Assembly: GCF_001293525.1 (NCBI RefSeq)
Contig: NZ_BBYR01000006.1
Coordinates: 62,001 to 126,000 of the forward strand
Length of the DNA stretch: 64,000 bases
Source: Pseudideonella sakaiensis
Lineage (GTDB): Bacteria; Pseudomonadota; Gammaproteobacteria; Burkholderiales; Burkholderiaceae_C
Direction of reading: 5' to 3'
Below, in pieces: positions 1 through 7,621 of the stretch (its first letter is position 1; each line of letters opens with the position of its first letter). Below the pieces are notes generated by a model that was not told the origin of the DNA, did not search any database, and was given only the letters and a program-made list of their open reading frames with translations. The position numbers were made by a program, and so were the translations under genes.

Positions 1-2
1 CG

Positions 3-1301
3 TCGATCAAGGCGGCCATCCTCGCGGGCACGTTCCCGGACGGTGCGCGGCTGCCTTCCTCGCGCAGCCTGGCCACGCAGCTCTCGCTGTCGCGCACCAC
101 GGTCGACCTCGCCTACAACCTGCTCGCCGGAGACGGCCTGGTGCAAGGGCGCACGGCCCGGGGCACGCTCGTCACCAGCCGCGTCCGCAAGGTCGGCGGT
201 GCGCGCGGCGAAGCCGCGCGGCCCAGCCCGGATCGCCAGGCCATCGCGCCGATGCCGCTGGCGCCGGACTGCGCGGCAGTGGATCTGTTCCCGCGCGCGA
301 TCTGGGCCCGGCTCGCCACACGGACCGCGAAACGCCTGCTGCCGGAGGACCTGTGCCAGGGCGATCCCGCGGGCGTGCCGCGCCTGCGGGAAGCCATCGC
401 CAACCGCACGCGGCTCCTGCGCGGCGTGGAGTGCGATGCGCGCCAGGTGTTCGTCACCGCCGGCACCGGCGGCGCGGTGCTGCTGTGCGCAGCGGCGCTG
501 GAGCTGGTGGGGCGGCCGGTGGTCGGAGACACCTCGACGCTGTCCAGCGCGGTGGGCCAGGCACTGGCATTGCTGGGCGTGGCGCCCGCCGCGCCGGACG
601 TGCAGGCGGGCTGCCAGGGCCGGTGGCCGGCCGCGGCCTGCGCATGGCTGACCGTGGACGACTTCCTGCTGAGGGACTGCGTGCCCGACTCTGCCGCGAT
701 CGGCGCGCTCGGGCAGTGGGCGCGCACGCAGGCGGCATGGCTCATCGAGGAGGACCACGACCTCGACCTGTTCCAGGACAGCTTCCATGCGTCGATGCTG
801 GTGGGCAACGCAGCGGCGCAGGACCGTTCGATCTACCTCGGTTCGTTCGCGCGCAGCCTCTTCCCGGCGATCGACTGCGGCTTCCTGATCGTGCCGCCCG
901 CCCAGGTCGAGCGCTTCGAGCAGGCGGCGCAGCGCATGCCCTGGGCGGCGCCCGTGCACACCCAGCGCATCGTGTCCGACTTCATCACGCAGGGCTACAT
1001 CGGCCGTTACGCCAACAGGCTGCGGCGCGCCCACGCCGAACGGCGCCGCACCGTCGCCGATGCGCTGCAGAACGGCGCTGCGACGCGGTCCCTGCAGTTC
1101 GAGTCCCACGGCAGCAGCCTCGTCGCGCGCTTGCGCCCGGCACAGGCCGAAGCCCTGCAGCCCGTGTTGCGGGCCTCGGGCCTGGGGGCCGCAGTGGTCG
1201 ATGGCCCCACGGTACCCCGGCCGCTGCTGCGCGTGGGCTACGCGGGCACGCCGCCGAAGGAACTCTGGGCCGCCATCGCGCGGCTCGACGCGCTGCTGTG
1301 A
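3..1301 (+). CDS. MocR-type (GntR/aminotransferase) regulator, 5' truncated by window edge
   Basis: The open frame enters from the left edge, so the start is outside the window. The first ~55 codons are a GntR winged-helix end (LPSSRSLATQLSLSRTTV, then a wing ending RGTLV). After a linker follows a fold-type I aminotransferase-like domain, the MocR layout. MocR proteins normally bind PLP through a lysine in a motif like GTFSKSLFPALR. Here codons 840-881 read GSFARSLFPAID, so the lysine is Arg (codon 852-854). The usual DDYD aspartate/tyrosine pair appears as EEDHD. The C-terminal substrate-type Arg motif LLRVGYAG is present. It is probably a DNA-binding regulator whose effector domain no longer forms a PLP Schiff base. 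Its target is unknown; the convergent Bug-type gene lies 3 nt away. Confidence 0.85.
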   Translation, partial: SIKAAILAGTFPDGARLPSSRSLATQLSLSRTTVDLAYNLLAGDGLVQGRTARGTLVTSRVRKVGGARGEAARPSPDRQAIAPMPLAPDCAAVDLFPRAIWARLATRTAKRLLPEDLCQGDPAGVPRLREAIANRTRLLRGVECDARQVFVTAGTGGAVLLCAAALELVGRPVVGDTSTLSSAVGQALALLGVAPAAPDVQAGCQGRWPAAACAWLTVDDFLLRDCVPDSAAIGALGQWARTQAAWLIEEDHDLDLFQDSFHASMLVGNAAAQDRSIYLGSFARSLFPAIDCGFLIVPPAQVERFEQAAQRMPWAAPVHTQRIVSDFITQGYIGRYANRLRRAHAERRRTVADALQNGAATRSLQFESHGSSLVARLRPAQAEALQPVLRASGLGAAVVDGPTVPRPLLRVGYAGTPPKELWAAIARLDALL

Positions 1302-1304
1302 GGC

Positions 1305-2267
1305 TCAGTCCAGCTTACCGCCGAGCGACTTCACGACTGCAGCCCACTTCTGGATGTCGGCATCGATGAACGCGTCGAACTCTGCGGGCGTGGACCCGAC
1401 GGCCGTCATGCCCTGCCTGGACATCCAGCCGGCGATCTGCGGATCGGCCATGGCCTGCGTGATGGACTTGTGCATCTGGGCCCGTGCCGCGGCCGGGGTG
1501 CTGCGCGCCGTGATGACGCCGAAGTAGCTCTCCACCGCGAAGCCCTTGACAGTGTCGCCGATGGGCGCTGCATCGGGATAGCCTGGCAGCCGCCGGCTGC
1601 CGCCGGGGGCCAGCAGCTTGAGGCGCTTGGCCTCGAGCATCGGCGCCTGCGACACGAACGAGTCGAACAGCAGATGGAGCCGTCCGCCGATGAGGTCGGT
1701 CTGTGCCGGCGCGCTGCCCTTGTAGGGCACGTGGACCATGTCGATGCCGGCCATCTGGTTGAGCATCAAGCCGGCGAGGTGCGAACTGGACCCGATCCCG
1801 GCGGAGCCGTAGCTCAGCGTCTTGGGGTTCTTCCTGGCGTAGGCGATCAGTTCCGCCACGTTGTTCACCGGCAGCTGGTTGGTCGCGAACAGCGCGATCG
1901 GCAGCGTGCTGATCTGCGTCACACCCGCAAGGTCGCGCGCGGTGTCGTAGGGCATCTGCGCCTGGATGCTCGGATTCACCGCATAGGACGGGATGACCAG
2001 GCCGAGGGTGTGGCCGTCCGTCGATTTGGCCACCGCGTCCGCGCCGATGAGGGTGCCGGCGCCGGGCCTGTTGTCGACGATGACGGACTGGCCCAGATCC
2101 GTCTGCATGCGCTGCGCGATGAGGCGCGTGAGGCCATCGGCCGACCCTCCCGGCGGGAACGGCACGATGAAGCGCACGGTCTGCGAAGGCCAGTGGCTGG
2201 CCCGCAGCGACAGCGGTGCGGCCACCAACGCGCTGGCGATGGCCGCCAGCGAAGAACGACGAAGCAT
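1305..2267 (-). CDS. Bug-family (TctC-like) periplasmic solute-binding protein
   Basis: The 320-residue product starts with a signal peptide (MLRRSSLAAIASALVAAPLSLRA) followed by the family signatures VRFIVPFPPGGSADGLTR and VDNRPGAGTLIGAD. These mark the tripartite tricarboxylate transporter substrate-binding (Bug/TctC) family, which binds carboxylates in the periplasm. Length is normal for the family (~320). An upstream GGAGACAACC places a purine-rich ribosome site before the ATG. No TctA/TctB membrane partner is adjacent, which is usual for the many orphan Bug genes of Burkholderiales. The ligand cannot be told from sequence. It converges on the MocR-type gene with a 3-nt gap. Confidence 0.9.
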   Translation of the reverse strand: MLRRSSLAAIASALVAAPLSLRASHWPSQTVRFIVPFPPGGSADGLTRLIAQRMQTDLGQSVIVDNRPGAGTLIGADAVAKSTDGHTLGLVIPSYAVNPSIQAQMPYDTARDLAGVTQISTLPIALFATNQLPVNNVAELIAYARKNPKTLSYGSAGIGSSSHLAGLMLNQMAGIDMVHVPYKGSAPAQTDLIGGRLHLLFDSFVSQAPMLEAKRLKLLAPGGSRRLPGYPDAAPIGDTVKGFAVESYFGVITARSTPAAARAQMHKSITQAMADPQIAGWMSRQGMTAVGSTPAEFDAFIDADIQKWAAVVKSLGGKLD

Positions 2268-2435
2268 GGTTGTCTCCTGGTCAGGACGTCATCCGCGCGT
2301 CCCACCGGGACAATGCTAGGGAAGAGGCGCACGTCCCCGAATGGCCAATGCAATGGAAATGTTGCAGGCCAAGTTGCGATGCCGCGGGGGGCGCACCCCC
2401 GGATCGCCGTCGATGGACCGGGCGCGGTGCCCTTG

Positions 2436-3180
2436 CTAGCGCATCAGCGCCTCGATCTCGTCCGCCTTCACCGGCACGCCGCGCGTGATCAGCTCGCAGC
2501 CGCTGGCGTTGACGATGGCGTCGTCCTCGATGCGGATGCCGATGTCGTGGAACTCCGCAGGAGCGTCCCCCCAGGTCGTACAGCGCGCGCTGGGGGCCGC
2601 TGAACCTGCCGTTCGCTGGGAAGTTGCGCGTGATGTCGCTGGCGTAGCCGTCCAGCTCGCAGCCGGCATCGATCAGCACCAGCTGGCCGTCGCGCACCGC
2701 CGCGGCGTCGGCGCGGTAGTGCAGCACGCAGTGGCGCCAGCCGCGACGATCGAGCCGTACGCCGGGTACTGCGAGCCGCCCTGGCGAAACGCGTGCAGCA
2801 GCTCGGCGTCCAGGTGGTACTCGCGCACGTCCCTGCCCTCGCGCAGCATGCGGGCCGAGGTGCGCATGGCACGGATGTGCGCCTCGGCGCTGATCTGCGC
2901 GACGCGGCGCATCGTGTCCTGCTCGTGCGCGTCCTTGACCAGGCGCATCTCGTCGACGATGCCGCACAGGTCGCGCTGCGACGCCGGGCACAGCGCGCCG
3001 TAGCGCACGCGCGCGCGCACGCCGGACAGCCAGCCGTCGACACGCGACTCCAGGCCCTTGTGGATCGCGAACGGGAACCAGACCGTGCCCTCGTTCTCCA
3101 GCAGCCGCGGCATGCGGCTGTCCAGGTCGGCGCTGGAGAAGGTCTCGGCGACGCCCAGCGTGCCGTACGCGCCTCGGCGT
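2436..3180 (-). pseudogene. pepP: Xaa-Pro aminopeptidase (PepP) remnant, frameshifted and internally deleted
   Basis: Three reading frames together spell pieces of aminopeptidase P in the right order: an N-terminal part with GIVDEMRLVKDAHEQDTMRR and QYPAYGSIVAAG; a second frame with LVLIDAGCELDGYASDITR, which carries the metal-ligand aspartates; and a third frame with FHDIGIRIEDDAIV ending in ADEIEALMR and TAG. Between QRALYDLG and the FHDIGIRIED block, about 150 residues of the normal family are missing, including the HGxGHxxG-type metal site. The beginning is also lost: homology starts abruptly near 3175-3180, where an unrelated plus-strand fragment begins. With two frame changes, an internal deletion and a lost start, the gene is dead. 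Confidence 0.85.
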
Positions 3181-4038
3181 AGGGGCCGAGCGCACGACGG
3201 GCCTGCCTTGCCGGTGCTCATCGATACCGCCTGGCTCACGCTGCCCGCGCTGTTGCTGCCGGCCGCGTTGCTGGCCTTGCCGCTGGCCTGGCTGTGGCGC
3301 CGCGTGTGGCGGCCCGCACGGGCTCGCACGTGGCGCGGCACCTGGCTGCGCAGCACCGCCGGCCTGTGCATCCAGCACGTGGTCGCCGCGCGTTTCTTCC
3401 AGGCCATCGTCTACGACCTGGAGAAGGCGCTGGCCGACGGCTACGTGCTGGCCTACGAGGGCGTGGCCGACAGCAACCGCGAGGCCGATGTCTGCTTCCG
3501 CACCGCGCTGACCCACGGCAAGGACCTGCGCGACAACTACCGTGAACTCGGCAAGACCTGCGGCTTGACCTACCAGATCGACTGGTTGGGCCCGGTGGTG
3601 GCCGACGCCAAGGCGCATCCGGAGCGGCACGTGACCATGGACGTGAACACGCGCGCCATGAAGCAGGAGTACGACCGCCTGATGCAGTCTGACCCTGCCT
3701 TCGCCGAGGCGATGCGCAAGCGGGATGCGGTGCAGGCGGCGGAAGACGACGGTGACGGCGCGGACATCGTCACCCGCCTCATCGACTGGCAGAAGGCCGG
3801 CGGCGAAGGCCAGCGCACGCTGGCCGGCACCCTGTGCCGCAGCATCATGACCGACGTGATGCGCAAGTCCGGTGAAGGTGTCGGTGGCGACATGGACGCG
3901 ATGGTGCTCGACTTCCGCAACCGCCACCTGGCCACGCAGCTGCTGACCGACCCGCGCCCGAAGATCTACGTCACCTACGGTGCAGCCCACCTGACCGGCG
4001 TGATGGCGCTGATGCAGCGCGAGCCGGGGTGGAAGGTC
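3181..4038 (+). pseudogene. TraB/GumN-like gene fragment, both ends replaced
   Basis: Plus-strand frame 1 here encodes about 285 residues with a hydrophobic stretch (TLPALLLPAALLALPLAWLW) near the start and, at the end, IYVTYGAAHLTGVMALM. The latter resembles the conserved GAAH block of TraB/PrgY/GumN-like proteins, whose exact role is poorly known. No good start is visible: the open frame continues backwards into antisense pepP, and only TTG 3208 or GTG 3214 lie near the boundary. At the 3' side the family-like sequence stops at EPGWKV (about 4038) and runs into an antisense alcohol-dehydrogenase fragment before a stop at 4077. I read it as a truncated gene trapped between two rearrangement joints. 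The family call is tentative. Confidence 0.5.
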
Positions 4039-4042
4039 GGGC

Positions 4043-4258
4043 CGCCATGTCGGCGGTGCCAAACAGTGCGCGCGTGAACATCAGCTCCCAGCGCACCGAC
4101 ACCGACTTGCGTTTGAACGCGCTGATGTCCAGCGATGCCGGGTCGTCGATCAGCCCGAACTGGCCTTGCGGCGCAATGGCCTCGACGATCTGCGGGAAGT
4201 GCGCCTCGGTCTGCGTCAGGCTCACGATGGTATGGGCGGTCGGAAAGCCCATGCGCCC
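4043..4258 (-). pseudogene. Zinc-type alcohol dehydrogenase / quinone reductase-like C-terminal fragment
   Basis: About 70 codons on the minus strand read HFPQIVEAIAPQGQFGLIDD, followed by PASLDISAFKRKSVSV and WELMFTRALFGTADM. This is the characteristic late segment of zinc-type medium-chain alcohol dehydrogenase-like proteins. It is joined in frame, at its 5' side (~4258), to an IS3 OrfB fragment, and it breaks off at ~4043 against the TraB/GumN-like fragment. Neither the nucleotide-binding GxGxxG region nor the true C terminus is present, so it cannot be functional. The in-frame join gives a 159-residue chimeric ORF that an automatic annotator could mistake for a transposase. Confidence 0.7.
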
Positions 4259-4656
4259 GATCGGCAGGCTGTGGTTGCTGTCGGTCGTGGCCTTGTACTT
4301 GCGCTTGGAGCGCGCCTTGATGCCGTGCTGTTGCATGAGTTTCTGCACCCGCTGTTTGCCCACGCGCACACCCCGCCAGAGCAGTTCCTTCCAGACCCTG
4401 GCCCAGCCGTACTCGCCTTTGCTCTGGGCGTGCACGGCTCGGATGTGCACCAGCAGCGCGTCGTTGCTCAGCCCGCGGCGCGGGCCCTCACCCCCAGCAC
4501 CTGGCAGGCCAGCGACACCGGCCAGTCCATGCGGTGGCGCTCGATCCAGGCGTACTTCACCCCCGCTCCTTCGCGAAATACGCCGTCGCCTTTTCCCAGA
4601 ATGTCGCGCTCCATCTTCACCCGCGCCGGCTCGGCCCGCAGCCGCGCGATCTCCAT
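4259..4656 (-). mobile_element. IS3-family transposase remnant (OrfA tail and OrfB head)
   Basis: From 4656 downwards the minus strand reads MEIARLRAEPARVKMERDIL, the C-terminal leucine-zipper end of an IS3 OrfA. It runs on into OrfB-like VKYAWIERHRMDWPVSLACQ with a frameshifted join, then switches frame to HIRAVHAQSKGEYGWARVWK and KQRVQKLMQQHGIKARSKRK, the HTH_21-type N-terminal part of OrfB. The DDE catalytic core is absent: the frame passes into alcohol-dehydrogenase sequence at ~4259. The OrfA N terminus is also missing. No matching terminal inverted repeats could be found by eye. This is a dead fragment, probably one agent of the local rearrangements. Confidence 0.75.
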
Positions 4657-5036
4657 CTGCTACCCGCCTTCAGGTACGCCAAAAGGGCGGGTCGTGGTCT
4701 GCCGCGAGACGTGCTGAAAAGACGAAGCCCCTGATCTCTTCAACAAAATCAGGGGCCTGCTGTCGATAAAGGGGCGTCATGAGACGCCGTGGAGCGAGGT
4801 CACATGTGGTCGATCATCACATGGAAATCGCGCCCAAGTCCGCGTCGCATAACGCTCCGGCCCCACTGGCACCCTCCATTTCCCGTCAAAGGACCCTCCA
4901 TCGGAAATCCTCCAACCTTCATAGGTGGGGCCAGATGCACGTTTGTCACTTGGCCGAACACTGAGCAGGATCACCGCCAATGTAGCAGGACCGCCCTTGC
5001 CTTCAAACGGCTGCATCTGCGCACTCGCCACAACGT
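4657..5036. other. Intergenic stretch with two hairpins and one doubtful short ORF
   Basis: No convincing gene is seen in these 380 bases. They hold a 9-bp inverted repeat (4727-4735 with 4748-4756) and a 6-bp GGCGTC/GACGCC hairpin (4773-4778 with 4783-4788). A minus-strand open frame of 79 codons (5016 to 4777) begins 20 nt after the vapC stop, but it has no recognisable domain and no clear ribosome site. This is also the border between the gene graveyard and the plasmid-like island, so an island junction could lie here. Confidence 0.5.
4727..4756 (-). terminator. Candidate Rho-independent terminator on the minus strand
   Basis: GCCCCTGAT at 4727-4735 pairs exactly with ATCAGGGGC at 4748-4756 around a 12-nt loop. 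Read on the minus strand, the stem is followed by TTCGTCTTTT, a short T-rich tail. It lies about 280 nt downstream of vapC and could end the long minus-strand operon. It could equally be debris of the neighbouring IS3 fragment. Confidence 0.4.
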
Positions 5037-5450
5037 TCAGTCCGGAGCAACCCAGTCTTCCACCCTCAGTCCCTCGACGCGCTGGAACTCGCGGGTGTTG
5101 TGCGTTACCAGCGTCGCGCTCTCGGCCAGAGCGTGGCAGGCGATCCATAGATCGTTCGCACCGATCGGCGTGCCGGCGTCCTTCAGACGCGTGAACTGCT
5201 CGGCGTAGTGCTCGCAGATGGCAGGGCCCGCCGGATACAGCACCGCCACTTGTCGGGCCAGGGCTTCCAGCCGGCGAAGGACCTCCGGCTTCCTCGTGCT
5301 GCGCTCGGCGCCCTTCAGCAGTTCGGCCCAAGTCACGAAGGACATGCACAGCCGGGCATCCTCCGGCAGCGCATCGACCCGTTGCGCGATGGCGGGCGGC
5401 TGGTTCTTGATCAGGTAGATGAGGACGTTGGTGTCCAGCACATAGATCAC
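5037..5450 (-). CDS. vapC: VapC-family PIN-domain RNase toxin
   Basis: The 137-residue product is a typical PIN domain. The first acidic ligand is in MIYVLDTNVLIYLIKN, a second acidic residue in TWAELLKGAE, and the late acidic pair in GANDLWIACHALAESATLVT, followed by NTREFQRVEGL. PIN toxins of VapBC modules are Mg-dependent endoribonucleases that cut tRNA or rRNA and halt translation. All expected acidic residues are present, so it should be active. The ATG overlaps the vapB stop by ATGA, the usual coupled antitoxin-toxin order. It is the last gene of a minus-strand run that starts at the ParM-like gene. Confidence 0.93.
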   Translation of the reverse strand: MIYVLDTNVLIYLIKNQPPAIAQRVDALPEDARLCMSFVTWAELLKGAERSTRKPEVLRRLEALARQVAVLYPAGPAICEHYAEQFTRLKDAGTPIGANDLWIACHALAESATLVTHNTREFQRVEGLRVEDWVAPD

Positions 5451-5710
5451 AGTGCCTCGCGCTCCTGCAGCGGCTGTTGCCGGGCCCGCTCAGTCTCCAG
5501 TGCTGCGATGAAGGCCACGTCCGCCTCGCCCACGGCGCGCAGGGCATCGAGCAGCGCCGCGCCGCGTTCGGCCCGCAAGGGATGGATCACCAGATCGCCC
5601 GACTCGTTGCGAGAAATGCTCACACGGTCGGTGTCGAGCCGGAACTCCGCAGGAATGCGCACCGCCTGGCTGTTGCCGTTGTTGAAGACTCTGGTCGTAA
5701 GCGTTTCCAC
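5447..5710 (-). CDS. vapB: VapB-family antitoxin (AbrB/SpoVT fold)
   Basis: The GTG at 5708-5710 is chosen because it follows GGAG with a 6-nt gap and begins the family motif: VETLTTRVFNNGNSQAVRIP, then AEFRL. This is the swapped-hairpin AbrB-type DNA-binding domain of VapB/MazE antitoxins. The C-terminal half (GEADVAFIAALETERARQQP) would wrap the toxin. The product has 87 residues, normal for the family. An in-frame ATG further upstream (5815) would add an unlikely basic extension that overlaps the preceding xre gene. VapB normally represses its own promoter, which should lie in the 61 nt between the xre stop and this start. Confidence 0.9.
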   Translation of the reverse strand: METLTTRVFNNGNSQAVRIPAEFRLDTDRVSISRNESGDLVIHPLRAERGAALLDALRAVGEADVAFIAALETERARQQPLQEREAL

Positions 5711-5771
5711 GTCGCACTCCGTGTGTGTACGTCGATGTGTGTATTTTCGCCCGGACACCGCCAGAGTGCAA

Positions 5772-6299
5772 CTACGCCCAGAGACCCTGCCGGTGCACGC
5801 CCAGTGACTTCGCAAGCTTCGCGACGTTGCGCCAAACAGCCTTGGGGGCCACGCCCTCGTTCGCGGCGGCTTCCTCCACGGCCATCACCACCAGGGGCAC
5901 CGGCGCCTCGTCGAGCAGGTGCGTCAGGTGGGCCGCGTAGCCCTTCGGTACGCTGCCGCTGACCAGCGCATGGCCGAGCGTGTCGGTCGGCACCTCCTGG
6001 ACGTAGCTCACGCTGGCGTTCTTCGCCGCCATCCACAGGCCCCGCTTCCGAGCGCGCGCTGCCTGGCTGGGCGGATCGAGGTCCAGCCCCAGCACGGCCA
6101 GCACCTGGGCGACCCGGTTGAATCCCAGATCGCTCAGCGCGCCCGCTTCCAGGCCGACCAGCGTTTGCCGCGAAAGCCCGCTCAGCTGCGCAAGCCGGGA
6201 CTGCGTCAGTCCCAGCGCCTCGCGCCGCTCGCGGATGATGGTGCCCAGGTTGGAGAGGTCCACAGCTTGGCCTGAAGCCTTGTCGAATATTTTGGACAT
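5772..6299 (-). CDS. XRE-family HTH regulator with unknown C-terminal domain
   Basis: The ATG at 6299 begins MSKIFDKASGQAVDLSNLGT, and a classical Cro/CI-type HTH follows at residues ~20-75 (IIRERREALGLTQSRLAQLS, GLSRQTLVGLEAG). Residues ~90-175 form a second, unrecognised domain (VSYVQEVPTDTLGHALVSGS... VWRNVAKLAKSLGVHRQGLW). The gene starts 1 nt after the stop of the Cas4-like nuclease gene, so it belongs to that operon. It lies 61 nt before vapB. It could be the repressor of the operon, or the antitoxin-like partner of a toxin; neither is shown. The longer upstream start in the same frame would overlap the nuclease gene and is not preferred. Confidence 0.85.
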   Translation of the reverse strand: MSKIFDKASGQAVDLSNLGTIIRERREALGLTQSRLAQLSGLSRQTLVGLEAGALSDLGFNRVAQVLAVLGLDLDPPSQAARARKRGLWMAAKNASVSYVQEVPTDTLGHALVSGSVPKGYAAHLTHLLDEAPVPLVVMAVEEAAANEGVAPKAVWRNVAKLAKSLGVHRQGLWA

Positions 6300-6300
6300 T

Positions 6301-6873
6301 CTAGCGCCTCCGGACCGCACCCGCCAGGCGCTCGCCAGCGGCGCCGCAGGCCGCTCGCTGCCCACAGCCGTGACAAACGTGCTCGCTGTCGGGCCACTGC
6401 GGGAGCTCGATTCCATCGATCAGTCGACGGCGCCTCGCTGCAACGGCTTCGATTTGCTCCCGCGACATCAAGCGGACCACTCGTGCGGCCGGCGGCGCTG
6501 AGTGCCGGCCAGGGAAGAGGACGAACGCCTCGTCAGACACTCGAACACGGAGTTCGTCCTCAACGGCCACCCGCTGCGCCGAGAGCTGGATGACATCCGA
6601 CGTTCTCACCGCTTGGGCCGACCGCGTCTTCAGTTCGACCAGCACGACCACACCGGTCGGCAGCCGATAGGCCCTGTCCACCCTCGCCACGATGGGCCAG
6701 CGGCTCTTCGACCTGAACTGCGCCTCCACGCAGATCAATTCGGCGTCCCGCAGAGCGGCCGGTCGGTCCCTCCACTCTGCAACGCGTGCGCGGTGACGCC
6801 GGAACAGGTGCCACGCGACTGCCAAGGCGACAGCCAGGAGCAGCACCCACGGCCACATCGGCTCGAACCTCAT
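6301..6873 (-). CDS. Membrane-anchored Cas4/RecB-like PD-(D/E)XK nuclease (predicted)
   Basis: The 190-residue protein has one N-terminal membrane segment (residues ~6-22, MWPWVLLLAVALAVAW) and then a nuclease-like core. Asp66 lies in VARVDRAYRL, Glu80-x-Lys82 in VVLVELKTRS, and a glutamine-rich helix at ~97-105 (QLSAQRVAVE) matches motif III. Near the C terminus Cys167-x2-Cys170-x5-Cys176, with Cys48 upstream, matches the 4Fe-4S spacing of Cas4/AddB nucleases. The start is set by the ATGA overlap with the preceding CFI-box gene. The N-terminal SELxxxxxC and GxxxH signatures of Cas4 are not here, but similar ones occur in the preceding ORF. Family assignment rests on motifs only; no cas genes or CRISPR array are nearby. 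Confidence 0.65.
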   Translation of the reverse strand: MRFEPMWPWVLLLAVALAVAWHLFRRHRARVAEWRDRPAALRDAELICVEAQFRSKSRWPIVARVDRAYRLPTGVVVLVELKTRSAQAVRTSDVIQLSAQRVAVEDELRVRVSDEAFVLFPGRHSAPPAARVVRLMSREQIEAVAARRRRLIDGIELPQWPDSEHVCHGCGQRAACGAAGERLAGAVRRR

Positions 6874-7340
6874 GGTCGACGCCTTGCCGACCATCGCCGC
6901 CAGCCATGTGCCACGAAACCCAGGATCCACCCAGTCAACCCTAGCAGTGGCGGGCAGTGCTGCAGAACTGTGCAAAGGCGGGGCCCGGCCGCATAGTAGG
7001 CCGCCACCAGGCGTCGCCCCCAAGGCCGCGGCCTCAGGACCGTGTCCCTGAAGTCGCGCAGCGAAACGGTCTGCCAGGCGTCTCCGAAGACCATCGTCGC
7101 GATGAAGCACCGCTCCCCTGATCGTCGAGCCGAACCGCCACCTGGCGCTGAGGCGCGCCGCCCCTGCAGTTCGAAACGCGCATGGGCAGCGATACCCCTG
7201 CGGCGGGCCTCGTCCTGCGATGGGCTTCGACGCGGCCCGTGGACGGATTCGAGAACCACCAGGCGTTCACACCGTCCCATCTTCGCCAGTTCGGACGCCC
7301 CAACAGCGCCATAGCCGCGCCGTGCCTTCTCGGTCTTCAT
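6870..7340 (-). CDS. CFI-box protein with Cas4-like N-terminal motifs
   Basis: This 156-residue product contains CFIATMVFGD at ~78-87, LRDFRDTVL at ~94-102 and AAYYAAGPRL at ~113-122. This is the arrangement of the CFI-box domain, a short Cys-starting domain found at the ends of many unrelated bacterial proteins and of unknown function. Before it, residues 14-31 (GASELAKMGRCERLVVLE) and 47-57 (RRGIAAHARFE) resemble the start of Cas4/RecB-type nucleases, whose remaining motifs lie in the next ORF. The ATG overlaps the stop of the 94-residue ORF by ATGA, and its own stop overlaps the nuclease start by ATGA. Function is unknown; a split nuclease is a hypothesis only. Confidence 0.65.
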   Translation of the reverse strand: MKTEKARRGYGAVGASELAKMGRCERLVVLESVHGPRRSPSQDEARRRGIAAHARFELQGRRASAPGGGSARRSGERCFIATMVFGDAWQTVSLRDFRDTVLRPRPWGRRLVAAYYAAGPRLCTVLQHCPPLLGLTGWILGFVAHGWRRWSARRRP

Positions 7341-7621
7341 TCCGTGATCGCCGGCTGGAACACTCCGTTCGTCACCGCAGCAGCCTGCTGCACGTCAGGC
7401 TTCTTCGGAACCTTGATCGTGTCTGGCGTCTGCAGGCTCGACATCGCGAACACGCCGTGCTGCGCCAGCAGGCCGTCGTACGCCAGCAGGCGCAGACGGT
7501 TGACCCGCTTGCGCCCCTGCCGAAACTGGCTCAGTTCATCGAACAGACGGGGGTTCTCCTCGCGCGAGAGCTCGAACACCAGCCGGATCGGTCGAAGGGC
7601 TCCGCGTTCCTGCGCGCTCAT
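7337..7621 (-). CDS. ParR-like small partner of the ParM-type actin (predicted)
   Basis: The ATG at 7621 overlaps the stop of the actin-like gene by ATGA, so the two are translationally coupled. The 94-residue product has IRLVFELSREENPRLFDELS followed by GRKRVNRLRLLAYDGLL: a beta strand plus two helices with basic residues, like the ribbon-helix-helix adaptors (ParR/StbB type) encoded behind ParM actins. The last third is low-complexity. In ParMRC systems the adaptor binds a centromere and loads the filament. Position, size and predicted fold fit that role, but I see no sequence signature that proves it. Confidence 0.6.
   Translation of the reverse strand: MSAQERGALRPIRLVFELSREENPRLFDELSQFRQGRKRVNRLRLLAYDGLLAQHGVFAMSSLQTPDTIKVPKKPDVQQAAAVTNGVFQPAITE

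Noticed and set aside
3971-4450. 159-residue 'transposase'
   Set aside because: Only the first ~64 residues are IS3 OrfB; the rest is an alcohol-dehydrogenase fragment, so the frame is a chimera of two dead genes.
4777-5016. 79-codon ORF after vapC on the minus strand
   Set aside because: No ribosome site, no domain and atypical composition; kept only as a note in the intergenic entry.
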